From a virus, in the IMG/VR virus record IMGVR_UViG_3300031857_000376, positions 1 through 45,403 of that record: a stretch of DNA of 45,403 bases. One strand, given 5' to 3'. Of the stretch, positions 1 to 7,258 are shown one piece after another. Below the pieces are notes generated by a model. It was not told the origin of the DNA. It did not search any database and saw nothing but the letters and a program-made list of their open reading frames with translations. How positions within the stretch are numbered: the first letter of the stretch is position 1; each line of letters starts with the position of its first letter. The position numbers were made by a program, and so were the translations under genes.

Positions 1-1321
1 TACAAGCAATGGAAGTAAATATATAAGTGGAACAAGTTCTGCTTATGGCGCTACTTATGGGTCAGGAAATGTTATTGGTGTTGCATTAGATTTAGATTCT
101 GGTACAAAAACAATTACATTTTATAAAGACAATATAAGTCAAGGTTCTATAAATTTACCAACTTCAAGTGAAGCGTGGATAGTTGCTACTGATTATTCAG
201 AAGCAGGTACGCACTCCATCAACTTCGGTCAACGCCCCTTCACCTACACACCACCCACAGGCTTTGTTGCACTGAACACGCAGAACCTGCCTACGCCTAC
301 GATTTTGAAGGGCAATCAGTATTTTGATGTGATGACCCGCAGCGGAACTGGCGCGACTTACACAAAAACTGGGCTTGGATTCCAGCCAGACTTCGCATGG
401 ACGAAGTTGCGAAACACAGCTTACAACCATTATTTGCAGGATTCAGTACGCGGTGTTGCGAAGCAATTGAGTTCCGACACTACAAGCGCAGAACAGTCTA
501 TTGCGACAGCCTACACATCATTTAACTCTGATGGCTACACGCTTGGAAACAGCACGGCTGTTAACGATGCGCTGTATACCTATGTTGATTGGCTTTGGAA
601 CGCTGGCGGCTCAACTGTAACCAACACCACTGGAACAATCTCATCACAAGTAAGAGCAAATGCAACTGCTGGCTTTAGCGTGGTGACATTTACTGCGCCA
701 GCATCAGGAAATTTTTCTGCGGGTCACGGGTTAGGTGTAACTCCGGGTATGGTTATTACGAAAGTGCGTGGTAGGGCTACATCATGGATTACTTGGCACA
801 ATCGACTTAATAGCGGTTCGCCCGGAACTTCATATTATGTTGAACTTAATACAGCAGGCGCTCAAGCTAGTTTTGCAAGTGTATGGGGTTCAACAGGAGT
901 TACATCAAGCGTTATTGGCATGGGCGTTGGCGCTTCATGTGCGGCAAGCGATACTATAGTAGCCTACTGCTTTGCCGCAGTAGCTGGCTATTCAGCATTT
1001 GGTAGTTATACCGTTAACAATTCGGCAGACGGACCATTTGTTTATCTTGGCTTCAGAGCAAGGTGGATTCTGTTTAAGAACATAGGCGCATCAACTTGGA
1101 ATTGGATGATTGTTGACACCTCTAGAGACACCATTAACACCGTGAACTCTAGACTTTTCCCAGACCTTTCAAATGCTGAGTCATCAACGGCTTCTCCATA
1201 TTTAGACATTACCGCCAACGGCTTTAAGATTCGCACAACAGGCGGTCTATTTAACACAGAAGGCCCTGTACTCTATGCCGCATTTGCCGAAAACCCATTC
1301 AAATACGCTTTAGCGAGGTAA
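1..1321 (+). CDS. Tail fibre/receptor-binding protein, C-terminal part (5' end outside the window)
   Basis: The frame is open from base 2 to the TAA at 1319-1321, so this is the 3' part of a longer gene. Residues 1-70 read like the last strands of a SPRY/B30.2-type beta-sandwich (IGVALDLDSGTKTITFYKDN). A conserved link follows (NFGQRPFTYTPPTGFVALNT), then a long Gly/Ser/Thr-rich C-terminal region ending in YAAFAENPFKYALAR, a phrase familiar from phage tail-fibre proteins. Bases 221-459 are nearly identical to the right edge of the window, where another fibre gene is cut off. The two are best read as alternative 5' parts of the same gene. Bases 1-200 are visibly more AT-rich than the rest, a sign of module exchange. 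Role inferred: host-surface recognition at the tail tip. The fibre-assembly-type gene follows three bases downstream. Confidence 0.8.
   Translation, partial: TSNGSKYISGTSSAYGATYGSGNVIGVALDLDSGTKTITFYKDNISQGSINLPTSSEAWIVATDYSEAGTHSINFGQRPFTYTPPTGFVALNTQNLPTPTILKGNQYFDVMTRSGTGATYTKTGLGFQPDFAWTKLRNTAYNHYLQDSVRGVAKQLSSDTTSAEQSIATAYTSFNSDGYTLGNSTAVNDALYTYVDWLWNAGGSTVTNTTGTISSQVRANATAGFSVVTFTAPASGNFSAGHGLGVTPGMVITKVRGRATSWITWHNRLNSGSPGTSYYVELNTAGAQASFASVWGSTGVTSSVIGMGVGASCAASDTIVAYCFAAVAGYSAFGSYTVNNSADGPFVYLGFRARWILFKNIGASTWNWMIVDTSRDTINTVNSRLFPDLSNAESSTASPYLDITANGFKIRTTGGLFNTEGPVLYAAFAENPFKYALAR
221..459 (+). repeat. Near-identical copy of the right end of the window (left copy)
   Basis: This 239-base stretch matches 45165-45403 without gaps. 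There are ten mismatches, the last at 332, and 333-459 (127 bases) is identical. It lies inside the tail-fibre reading frame and encodes the NFGQRPF...DSVRGV link. Sequence upstream of it differs completely from sequence upstream of the right copy. Confidence 0.97.
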
Positions 1322-1324
1322 CCC

Positions 1325-1804
1325 ATGTTTAAACACAACGACACAGTAATCCCACTCGATACTCCATTCACCATTGATGGAACGTCATACCCTGCCAACT
1401 GGCTACGCTTGACCTCTATTGAGGAAAAGAACGCTGTCGGCATCACAGAGGTGGCAGATGTGACTGCCACATACGATGACCGCTTTTATTGGGGCGTAGA
1501 CAATCCCAAGCAATTGGAAGACATCACAGTCACGCCAGACCAAGGTGACCCATACACACAATATGGACTCAAACACCAATGGATTGCACAGGTCAAAGAC
1601 ACCGCAAACAAACTGCTTGCCCAGACCGATTGGATGGTAATTCGCAAGGTTGAGCGTAGCGTGGATATACCCGCTGATACTGTGACATACAGGGCGGCAG
1701 TGATTGCTGAATGCACAAGGCTTGTGACTGCCATCCAAGGTTGTGCTGATGTACCTGCTTTGATTGCTGTGGTAACTGCACAAGGATGGCCTGTAAATGA
1801 GTGA
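1325..1804 (+). CDS. Tail fibre assembly-type (chaperone-like) protein
   Basis: 159 aa, starting three bases after the tail fibre stop. The C-terminal half (QVKDTANKLLAQTDWMVIRKVER, then a helix-rich TYRAAVIAECTRLVTAIQGCADV) has the pattern of phage tail-fibre assembly and DUF4376-like proteins, in which a KxxADxLLxxTDW-type motif precedes a helical region. Such proteins help trimerise or fold the fibre encoded just upstream, and gene order supports that here. Base composition is less AT-rich than in neighbouring genes and matches the C-terminal part of the fibre, so the two probably travel as one exchange unit. The function is inferred from pattern and position. Confidence 0.6.
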   Translation: MFKHNDTVIPLDTPFTIDGTSYPANWLRLTSIEEKNAVGITEVADVTATYDDRFYWGVDNPKQLEDITVTPDQGDPYTQYGLKHQWIAQVKDTANKLLAQTDWMVIRKVERSVDIPADTVTYRAAVIAECTRLVTAIQGCADVPALIAVVTAQGWPVNE

Positions 1805-2006
1805 AAAACTAATATCTGAAACAGAAGCTAAACTTATGACACACGAAGAAGTTTGTGCTCAACGATATGCTTCTATTCAACAATCATTTGAAGCTGGCGA
1901 TAAACGTATGACAAAGATTGAATATCTTTTATATGCCGTAATAGCAGCAGTGTTATTTGGGCCGGGTGTAGCAGCAGAGTTTGTTAAAAATATTATAGGA
2001 GTATAA
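1797..2006 (+). CDS. Small membrane protein, possible lysis protein
   Basis: 69 aa, overlapping the preceding stop by eight bases. Residues 1-42 are hydrophilic and probably helical (SEKLISETEAKLMTHEEVC...MTKIEY). Residues 43-66 form one hydrophobic segment (LLYAVIAAVLFGPGVAAEFV). With a single membrane segment at the head of the lysis cluster it could be a pinholin, a holin antagonist or a spanin-like part. No family motif is visible, so the role is inferred from position only. Confidence 0.6.
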   Translation: MSEKLISETEAKLMTHEEVCAQRYASIQQSFEAGDKRMTKIEYLLYAVIAAVLFGPGVAAEFVKNIIGV

Positions 2007-2007
2007 A

Positions 2008-2541
2008 ATTGACCCTTTTACAATTGCGTTCACTGCCCTCGCTGCTATTAAACAAGGCGTTGCATTTTATAAAGATGCTAAAGCAGCGGGTAATGATGTT
2101 ACTAAAATAGCAAAAGAAATATCAAGTTGTATAGGCAACTTCTTTAATGCACAAGAACAAGTTAAACAAGTAATAGAAGAAGAAAAGAAGAAACCTGCAA
2201 AAAGTTTAAAAGCACAAGCATTAGATAACATATTAAACCAAATAGAACTAGAAAGACAAGCAACAGAACTTAGAGAGTTTTTAATTTATCAAGTAGACCC
2301 AGAATTAGGTGCAGTGTGGAGTAGATTTGAAGAAGAATATGCAAGATTAGAGGAAGAACAAACACAAGAAAGGCTTATAGCAGAACGTAAAGCAAGGGAA
2401 GCATTATGGCAACGAAGAAAACTAATAAGCTCCCTACAAGACAAAGCCCTACAAATAGGAGCAGTGAGTCTGATTACTATATACCTCCTCCTTCTGTTTT
2501 GGTTAATAACAATAGACAGGAAAATAAGATGGGGTTTTTAA
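2008..2541 (+). CDS. Coiled-coil/C-terminal membrane protein with ATT as probable start codon
   Basis: The frame opens after a TAG at 1996-1998 and has no ATG, GTG or TTG until GTG at 2314. It is nevertheless preceded by a good ribosome site (TAGGAG at 1996-2001), six bases before ATT at 2008. From ATT it gives 177 aa: (M)DPFTIAFTALAAIKQGVAFYKDA, a Lys/Glu-rich coiled coil (about residues 55-135), then a C-terminal hydrophobic segment (GAVSLITIYLLLLFWLITI). An N-terminus reading MDPFTIA is common in small phage structural or lysis proteins, which supports ATT as the start. It lies in the lysis cluster and its 3' end overlaps the next gene in another frame by 136 bases. The coding assignment is fairly sure; the function is unknown. 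Confidence 0.65.
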   Translation: MDPFTIAFTALAAIKQGVAFYKDAKAAGNDVTKIAKEISSCIGNFFNAQEQVKQVIEEEKKKPAKSLKAQALDNILNQIELERQATELREFLIYQVDPELGAVWSRFEEEYARLEEEQTQERLIAERKAREALWQRRKLISSLQDKALQIGAVSLITIYLLLLFWLITIDRKIRWGF

Positions 2542-2699
2542 TTGGTTTAATTGTAATGGTGTTTATATTTGTAATAATGTTGCCTATAATTGGGTTTATG
2601 TTAATGGATATTAACACTGTTAGGCAAGAAGTACATTATGAAGTAAAAAAAATAGAACAACTTCGTAAAGAGTTAGAACATGAAAAGGATAAAAAATGA
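2406..2699 (+). CDS. Membrane-anchored coiled-coil protein nested into the previous gene, spanin-like
   Basis: 97 aa. Residues 1-41 are polar (KLPTRQSPTNRSSESDYYIPPPS), 42-66 form one hydrophobic segment (MGFLIGLIVMVFIFVIMLPIIGFML), and 67-97 are a charged helix (EVKKIEQLRKELEHEKDKK). The first 136 bases overlap the preceding gene in another frame. An internal ATG at 2529 (MGFLIGL) could give a shorter form starting at the membrane segment. The SDYYIPPPS phrase suggests the long N-terminus is real, and AGGGA precedes ATG 2406. The topology, overlap and position just before the holin and endolysin recall Rz-type spanins, but no lipobox is visible, so this is a guess. Confidence 0.6.
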   Translation: MATKKTNKLPTRQSPTNRSSESDYYIPPPSVLVNNNRQENKMGFLIGLIVMVFIFVIMLPIIGFMLMDINTVRQEVHYEVKKIEQLRKELEHEKDKK

Positions 2700-3208
2700 T
2701 TCCAATTATAGGTGCATTACTAGGAACACTTGCAGAGAATGGTCTAGGACTATTGTCTAGTGCAATACAAGCTAAGGGTAAAGATGTTGTAGAAAAAACT
2801 TTAGGTGTAAAGATTCCAGATAATCCTAGTGCTGAAGATGTAGCTAAACTTCGTGAATTACAATATGCACATGAAGAACGGCTGTTAGAACTTGGCATTG
2901 AGAAGGCTAAGATGGAACTTGCTGAACTTGAGATGTTTGCTAAAGCTGCACAAAACGAAGAAGATAATGTGTCTAATCGTTGGAGTGCAGATATGTCATC
3001 TGACTCATGGTTATCCAAGAACATACGTCCTATGAGCCTTATAGCCATTTTTACAGGCTACTTTGTGTTTGCTATGATGAGTGCCTATGGTTTGAATGCA
3101 AATGAGTCTTACGTGTCTTTGCTTGGTCAGTGGGGAATGCTTATAATGGGTGCATATTTTGGTGGTAGAACAATAGAAAAACTAGCTGATTTAAGGAGTA
3201 AGAAATGA
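2696..3208 (+). CDS. Holin of the 3TM type (GTA-holin-like)
   Basis: 170 aa, overlapping the upstream stop by four bases. The protein has a short hydrophobic start (PIIGALLGTLAENGLGLLSS) and an amphipathic helical centre. The phrase WLSKNIRPMSLIAIFTGYF is characteristic of the three-transmembrane holin family first described for gene-transfer-agent release. Two further hydrophobic stretches follow (IFTGYFVFAMMSAYGL and LLGQWGMLIMGAYFGGR). Holins open the inner membrane at a set time so that the endolysin, encoded directly downstream with a four-base overlap, can reach the cell wall. Confidence 0.8.
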   Translation: MIPIIGALLGTLAENGLGLLSSAIQAKGKDVVEKTLGVKIPDNPSAEDVAKLRELQYAHEERLLELGIEKAKMELAELEMFAKAAQNEEDNVSNRWSADMSSDSWLSKNIRPMSLIAIFTGYFVFAMMSAYGLNANESYVSLLGQWGMLIMGAYFGGRTIEKLADLRSKK

Positions 3209-3543
3209 GTCTATCAGATCACCAAGCAGCTTTCTTGTTAGACATGTGTAAGCTTATTCAATATGCTACAGAACAAGGTTTTAAAGTGACAGGTGGAGAA
3301 CTTGCACGTACACCAGAACAACAGGCTATTTATTTTAAGACAGGCCGTAGTAAGACAATGAACTCTATCCATTTAAAGCGTTGTGCGATGGATTTAAACT
3401 TCTTTAAAGACGGTAAGATCATTTGGGATAAAGAAATTATTGCACCTCTTGGTCATTATTGGGAAAGTCTCCACCCTAAAAATCGTTGGGGTGGTAATTT
3501 TAAGTCACTTGTAGATTGTCCACACTTTGAAAGGAACGTTTAA
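3205..3543 (+). CDS. Endolysin, M15-family zinc peptidase (L-Ala-D-Glu or VanY type)
   Basis: 112 aa, the usual length for small phage M15 endolysins. The zinc ligands are visible in order: H56 in [14 protein letters not shown]63 seven residues later, and H107 in DCPHFE, with the conserved WGG at about 95-97. Enzymes of this family cleave peptide bonds in peptidoglycan stem peptides. No signal peptide is seen, so export depends on the holin encoded immediately upstream. Confidence 0.85.
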   Translation: MSLSDHQAAFLLDMCKLIQYATEQGFKVTGGELARTPEQQAIYFKTGRSKTMNSIHLKRCAMDLNFFKDGKIIWDKEIIAPLGHYWESLHPKNRWGGNFKSLVDCPHFERNV

Positions 3544-3544
3544 C

Positions 3545-3712
3545 ATGCCAATGAAAAAAGGAAGTAGTAATAAAACAGTTTCAGAAAACATTCGTAAAGA
3601 AATGAAACAAGGTGTTCCACAAAAGCAAGCAATTGCTATAGCTTTAAGTAAAGCTGGTAAGTCCCTACCTAAGCGTGGTCAACGTACAGCTAAGAATAAA
3701 AGTAAAAAATGA
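3545..3712 (+). CDS. Small basic conserved phage protein
   Basis: 55 aa from ATG 3545, preceded by AAGGAACG. A TTG start 18 bases upstream would lie inside the endolysin and is less likely. Pattern: [26 protein letters not shown], then [12 protein letters not shown] and a Lys/Arg-rich tail. The phrase NI+-x-GxPQKQAxAIALxxAG recurs in many small phage proteins near terminase genes. A nucleic-acid or capsid-associated role is possible from the charge; the function is unknown. Confidence 0.7.
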   Translation: MPMKKGSSNKTVSENIRKEMKQGVPQKQAIAIALSKAGKSLPKRGQRTAKNKSKK

Positions 3713-3948
3713 AAATGGCATATGTTGAGTGGGAGGATGCATCTGATTTAGATGATACTCCTTGGACAACACATGATGATTTTATATACGAACCTGTAAT
3801 GGTAAGTCAAATAGGATACGTTCTATATGATGGGCCTGAAGGGTTAGTATTAACATCCTCTTATATTGCTGATGGCACTGTTGGGTGTCGTACACAAATA
3901 CCACGAGGCATGATTCGTAACATAACTATAATTGATGACAATGACTGA
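3709..3948 (+). CDS. Small acidic conserved phage protein
   Basis: 79 aa, overlapping the previous stop by four bases. A second ATG at 3715 would remove two residues. It starts [23 protein letters not shown], a Trp- and Asp-rich opening, then a beta-rich region ([22 protein letters not shown]) and [12 protein letters not shown]. The YVEWEDA-type opening is known to me from small proteins next to phage terminase genes. Function unknown. Confidence 0.65.
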   Translation: MKMAYVEWEDASDLDDTPWTTHDDFIYEPVMVSQIGYVLYDGPEGLVLTSSYIADGTVGCRTQIPRGMIRNITIIDDND

Positions 3949-4420
3949 TAGAACTAAATTCTTAGATGGTAGCGGTAAACGTGTTATCCTTGGTTTGTTC
4001 AAGGAGTTTGCTCGTGTAGATGTAAAGTTTAAACCTGTATACACGTTACAACACTGTAAGGATATATTCTTAGAGTGTCGTGACCCCTCTGAATATTCTG
4101 TTGCTATGGCACTACTAGGTGATTGGGAACACTGGCAAGAAGTACGTAATCACCCCATAATTAAACCACACGTAGATAAATGGCAAGCAGAGTTAGCAGT
4201 GAAGTTACAGTCTGAAGCAATTGCACAAATGAAACAACATGCACGTCTTCCCGGTGGTACAGCAGCCGCTAAATGGCTTGCTGAGAAGGGTTATGTAGAT
4301 GGCGGTGTTAAGAAGCCTGTAGGTCGCCCTAAAGAGGTTAAAGAGGTTATAGCACCCTCTACAGGACGTATAGCAGGAGATATGGCTAGGCTTGGTATTG
4401 TTGTAGGAGGAAAGAAATAA
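3935..4420 (+). CDS. Putative terminase small subunit/DNA-packaging protein
   Basis: About 161 aa from ATG 3935; 3941 is an equally possible start and no strong ribosome site decides. The protein is helical and basic, with a region about HPIIKPHVDKWQAELAVKLQSEAIAQM followed by a flexible PVGRPKEVKE linker. Small terminase subunits bind the packaging site and regulate the large subunit. The helical content, the GRPK linker (common in these proteins) and the position two kilobases upstream of the large subunit suggest this role. A clear helix-turn-helix is not visible by eye, so alternatives remain open. Confidence 0.5.
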   Translation: MTMTDRTKFLDGSGKRVILGLFKEFARVDVKFKPVYTLQHCKDIFLECRDPSEYSVAMALLGDWEHWQEVRNHPIIKPHVDKWQAELAVKLQSEAIAQMKQHARLPGGTAAAKWLAEKGYVDGGVKKPVGRPKEVKEVIAPSTGRIAGDMARLGIVVGGKK

Positions 4421-4686
4421 TGCCTTACATGACCGCAGGGAAAAGAGACTATAAGAAACAACAAGCCTATGATGGTAAACCATCTGTTGTTAAAGACAGG
4501 GCTAAACGTAATGGTGCTAGACGTAAACTTATGGAAGAAGGTAAAGTTAGCAAGGGTGATGGTAAAGATGTAGACCATAAGAAACCGCTTAGTAAAGGTG
4601 GTGGTAACAAGAGAAGTAATTTACGTGTTACTAGTAAGAGTAACAATAGAAGTTTTTCACGCACTAAAACAGGGAAGATGAAGTGA
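4420..4686 (+). CDS. Small HNH-type nuclease-like protein
   Basis: 88 aa, strongly basic. The core GKDVDHKKPLSKGGGNKRSNLRV resembles the central DH...N part of HNH folds (D-H, 8-12 residues, N-x2-N/S-L), with SNNRSF downstream supplying a further Asn. No Cys pairs are present. HNH proteins encoded near terminase genes assist packaging-coupled cleavage in some phages such as HK97. It stands between the putative small subunit and the large subunit and overlaps both neighbours by a few bases. The TTACTAGTAA word at 4628-4637 lies inside it. Confidence 0.65.
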   Translation: MPYMTAGKRDYKKQQAYDGKPSVVKDRAKRNGARRKLMEEGKVSKGDGKDVDHKKPLSKGGGNKRSNLRVTSKSNNRSFSRTKTGKMK

Positions 4687-4868
4687 AGAAAACTACTAAA
4701 TCTAAAGTTAATGCTGCTGGTGTGTACACAAAACCTACAATGCGTAAAGCCTTGTTTGAGCGCATTAAGGCAGGTAGCAAGGGTGGCGACCCCGGTGAAT
4801 GGAGTGCTCGTAAGGCACAACTCCTTGCTAAAGAATATAAAGCTAAAGGTGGAGGTTATAAATCATGA
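4683..4868 (+). CDS. DUF5872-like protein, N-terminal half as a separate gene
   Basis: 61 aa from a GTG start overlapping the previous TGA (GTGA). The segment KPTMRKALFERIKAGSKGG, then DPGEWSARKAQLLAKEYKAKGGGYKS, matches my memory of the first half of DUF5872-type proteins of phages and giant viruses: PTLxxxVKxxIxxGSKGGxPGxWSARKAQL...YKxxGGGY. In those proteins the second half (SLxxWTxQxWxTxxGKPS...RYLP) follows in the same chain. Here it is a separate gene at 5008. Basic and probably nucleic-acid-associated; function unknown. Confidence 0.65.
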   Translation: MKKTTKSKVNAAGVYTKPTMRKALFERIKAGSKGGDPGEWSARKAQLLAKEYKAKGGGYKS

Positions 4869-5011
4869 GTAAAGGTGTTAAACATTATTTACCTAATGGT
4901 AAAGAATATACTGGGCCAACACACAAAATGGGTAGTGCGTTACACACTGGTGCAAAACATACAGATAAAAGTCAAAAACTTAGTCATACACCCCCTAAGA
5001 AAAAGAAATGA
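4865..5011 (+). CDS. Very small basic protein between the two DUF5872-like halves
   Basis: 48 aa from ATG 4865, which overlaps the previous stop by four bases (ATGA). Its TGA overlaps the next ATG at 5008. The chain is MSKGVKHYLPNGKEYTGPTHKMG followed by a His/Lys-rich tail ending PPKKKK. The precise four-base couplings on both sides argue that it is translated. No family recognised; the charge suggests DNA or RNA contact. Confidence 0.6.
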   Translation: MSKGVKHYLPNGKEYTGPTHKMGSALHTGAKHTDKSQKLSHTPPKKKK

Positions 5012-5238
5012 AGAACCCACAACAATCCTTAAAAGATTGGACTGCTCAAAAATGGCGTACCTCAGATGGCAAACCATCTAAAGGTAAAAAACGTTATTTA
5101 CCAGATTCTGCTTGGAAGGCATTGTCTCCAGCAGAAAAAGCAGCAACAAATAGGGCTAAAGCCAAAGGTAATGCTAAAGGTAAACAGTTTGTTGCACAAC
5201 CTAAAAATATAGCTAAGAAAACAGCTAGACACCGTTAG
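5008..5238 (+). CDS. DUF5872-like protein, C-terminal half as a separate gene
   Basis: 76 aa. SLKDWTAQKWRTSDGKPSKG, then KKRYLPDSAWKALSPAEKAATNRAK and GKQFVAQPKNIAKKTARHR, is the pattern of the second half of DUF5872-type proteins (W..QxW.TxxGKPS, RYLPxxAWxxLSxxE, GKQFVxQPKxIAxKTxxxR). It is very basic. The first half is encoded at 4683-4868. The two may act as a split pair. Function unknown. Confidence 0.7.
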   Translation: MKNPQQSLKDWTAQKWRTSDGKPSKGKKRYLPDSAWKALSPAEKAATNRAKAKGNAKGKQFVAQPKNIAKKTARHR

Positions 5239-5250
5239 TAAAGGCACATT

Positions 5251-5457
5251 ATGTTTGTAATAGAATTTGTGTTATGTTTGTCGTTAAATAACTGTATTGC
5301 ACCAATTGTGGATAAACCCCGTAGCAGACACGAAACATACGAAGCATGTATGCAAGTTGCCTATTACAAAGCATTAGAACTATATATGATGAACCAACGA
5401 CCTGATTTAACAGTTAGTTATAAATGTATACCAGAACAAATTGGAGATAATGTATGA
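5251..5457 (+). CDS. Small protein with hydrophobic N-terminus, unknown
   Basis: 68 aa. It begins MFVIEFVLCLSLNNCIAPIV, a short hydrophobic stretch that could be a signal or membrane anchor, followed by a helical region with CMQVAYYKALELYMMNQ. Cys residues at about 9, 15, 34 and 60 could form disulfides if exported. The weak ribosome site AAAGG lies about nine bases before the ATG. The stop overlaps the next ATG by four bases. No family recognised. Confidence 0.5.
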   Translation: MFVIEFVLCLSLNNCIAPIVDKPRSRHETYEACMQVAYYKALELYMMNQRPDLTVSYKCIPEQIGDNV

Positions 5458-5726
5458 TTAAGAAAGGTTCAGAAACATTTTCTGGATATAACAAACCTAA
5501 ACGCACACCAAGTCATCCTACTAAAAGTCACGCAGTGCTGGCTAAAGTAGGGGACAAAGAAAAACTTATTCGCTTTGGTCAAAAGGGTGTATCAGGCAGT
5601 CCTAAAAAAGAAGGTGAGTCTGAATCCTATCGTAAACGTAGAGAGAGTTTTAAAGCTCGACATGCAAGCAACATTGCTAAAGGCAAAATGAGTGCTGCAT
5701 ATTGGGCAGATAAGGTTAAGTGGTGA
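5454..5726 (+). CDS. Small basic conserved phage protein preceding terminase
   Basis: 90 aa. The central phrase KLIRFGQKGVSGSPKKEGES and the end RRESFKARHASNIAKGKMSA plus AYWADKVKW are a familiar combination in small basic phage proteins. It overlaps the terminase start by seven bases, so it is translationally coupled to packaging. A nucleic-acid-binding role is plausible from charge and context, but the function is not established. Confidence 0.7.
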   Translation: MIKKGSETFSGYNKPKRTPSHPTKSHAVLAKVGDKEKLIRFGQKGVSGSPKKEGESESYRKRRESFKARHASNIAKGKMSAAYWADKVKW

Positions 5727-7246
5727 CTGAAAAAGAACTGGTTAAACAGGCAGCAGAAGCTGATCTTTTGACGTTTATTAAACTAATTGCACCTCATCGT
5801 ATGCTGGGTGCAGTGCATGAGGAATTGTGTTCATGGTGGAGCAGAGAAGACGCTAAGGACAACCAACTTGTCTTGTTGCCACGTGACCATCAAAAAAGTG
5901 CAATGATCGCTTATAGGGTTGCTTGGTGGGTTACTAAGCACCCTGAGACTACAGTGTTGTATGTGTCTGCTACAGCTAACTTGGCTGAAAAACAACTTAA
6001 AGCTGTTAAGGATATATTCTTATCAGACATATATAGATTCTATTGGCCTGAGATGGTTAATGAGATGGAAGGTAAACGAGAGCGTTGGTCTATGGATGAA
6101 ATCTCTGTAGATCACCCTAAGCGTAAGGCAGAAGGTGTTCGTGATGCTACAATTAAAGCAGCAGGTATTACAGCTAACGTCACAGGGTTACATTGTAATG
6201 TAGCTGTGCTAGATGACGTTGTAGTGCCTGATAATGCTTATACACAGCTAGGTAGAGATCAGGTTAGAGCATTCTACTCACAACTATCTTCAATTGAATC
6301 TACAGGTGCTAAAGAGTGGGCTGTAGGTACTCGCTACCATCCCGGAGACTTGTACAAAGACATGATGGAAATGACTGAAGTATACATGTCTGATGACGAT
6401 GAGACAGAGATTGAGAATGAAGTGTATGAAGTATTTGAGCGTGTAGTGGAAACAGGTGGTGAATTTCTTTGGCCTAAACAACGTAGAACAGATGGTAAAA
6501 CATTTGGCTTTGATGCACGAGAGTTGGCACGTAAGAAAGCTAAGTACTTGGATGTAACACAGTTCTATGCTCAATATTACAACAACCCTAATGCTGTAGA
6601 AACACAACTTATTGATCGTAGTAGGTTCAACTATTATGAACGTGATAAGATTGAAAACTTTAGTGGAGCGTGGTATTTTGGAGACAAACTTTTACACATT
6701 TATGCTGCTATGGATTTTGCTTATTCTATTGGCACAAACTCTGACTACACTGTTATTATGGTGGTTGGAGTAGATGAAGATAATAATTTTTATGTCTTAG
6801 ATATTGACAGATTTAAAACTAATAAAATATCTGTTATGTATGATAAGGCTGAACTTATATATCGTAAGTGGAAATTTAAAAAGATGCGTTGTGAAGTAGT
6901 AGCTGCACAGCGTCTTATTGTTGGACAATTTAAAGATTATATGCGTAGTCAAAACATTGTATTTACAATTGACGAATATAATCCTCCTAAGAATATGCGT
7001 AAAGCAGAACGCATTGCTACAATCTTAGAACCACGTTATAGTAATAACCAGATATGGCATTATAAAGGTGGTAATTGTCAGACATTAGAAGAAGAATTAA
7101 TGATGAACAATCCTGAACATGATGATATTAAGGATGCATTAGCTTCTTGTATTGAGATTTGTAAAGCACCTATGTCGAATCGGACATGGGGAAAGCGCAC
7201 TAATGTAGTCGCTTTTAATTCTAAATATGGTGGCGTTTCTTATTAA
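5720..7246 (+). CDS. Terminase large subunit (ATPase and nuclease)
   Basis: 508 aa from GTG 5720; a second GTG at 5723 is an alternative, and both overlap the upstream stop. The packaging motor pumps DNA into the prohead and cuts concatemers. ATPase part: Walker A-like PRDHQKSA (54-61), Walker B VAVLDDVV (162-169), and a coupling-type region near TGAKEWAVGTRY (195-206). Nuclease part: RNase H-like start AAMDFAYSIGTNSDYTVI with acidic D332 and D342 near the second strand, and EEELMMNNPEHDDIKDALAS near the C-terminus, where DDIKDAL supplies the last acidic residues. Length and order fit podovirus-type large subunits. The portal follows after 12 bases. Confidence 0.93.
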   Translation: MVTEKELVKQAAEADLLTFIKLIAPHRMLGAVHEELCSWWSREDAKDNQLVLLPRDHQKSAMIAYRVAWWVTKHPETTVLYVSATANLAEKQLKAVKDIFLSDIYRFYWPEMVNEMEGKRERWSMDEISVDHPKRKAEGVRDATIKAAGITANVTGLHCNVAVLDDVVVPDNAYTQLGRDQVRAFYSQLSSIESTGAKEWAVGTRYHPGDLYKDMMEMTEVYMSDDDETEIENEVYEVFERVVETGGEFLWPKQRRTDGKTFGFDARELARKKAKYLDVTQFYAQYYNNPNAVETQLIDRSRFNYYERDKIENFSGAWYFGDKLLHIYAAMDFAYSIGTNSDYTVIMVVGVDEDNNFYVLDIDRFKTNKISVMYDKAELIYRKWKFKKMRCEVVAAQRLIVGQFKDYMRSQNIVFTIDEYNPPKNMRKAERIATILEPRYSNNQIWHYKGGNCQTLEEELMMNNPEHDDIKDALASCIEICKAPMSNRTWGKRTNVVAFNSKYGGVSY

Positions 7247-7258
7247 AGGATATAATAA

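Noticed and set aside
197-430. Minus-strand open frame opposite the fibre link, also found opposite the right-end copy
   Set aside because: It repeats only because the underlying fibre sequence is repeated. It lies fully antisense to a well-supported gene.
5307-5315. DnaA-box-like TGTGGATAA inside a small gene, and another near 17740
   Set aside because: Isolated words within coding sequence, without an AT tract or repeats nearby; probably chance.
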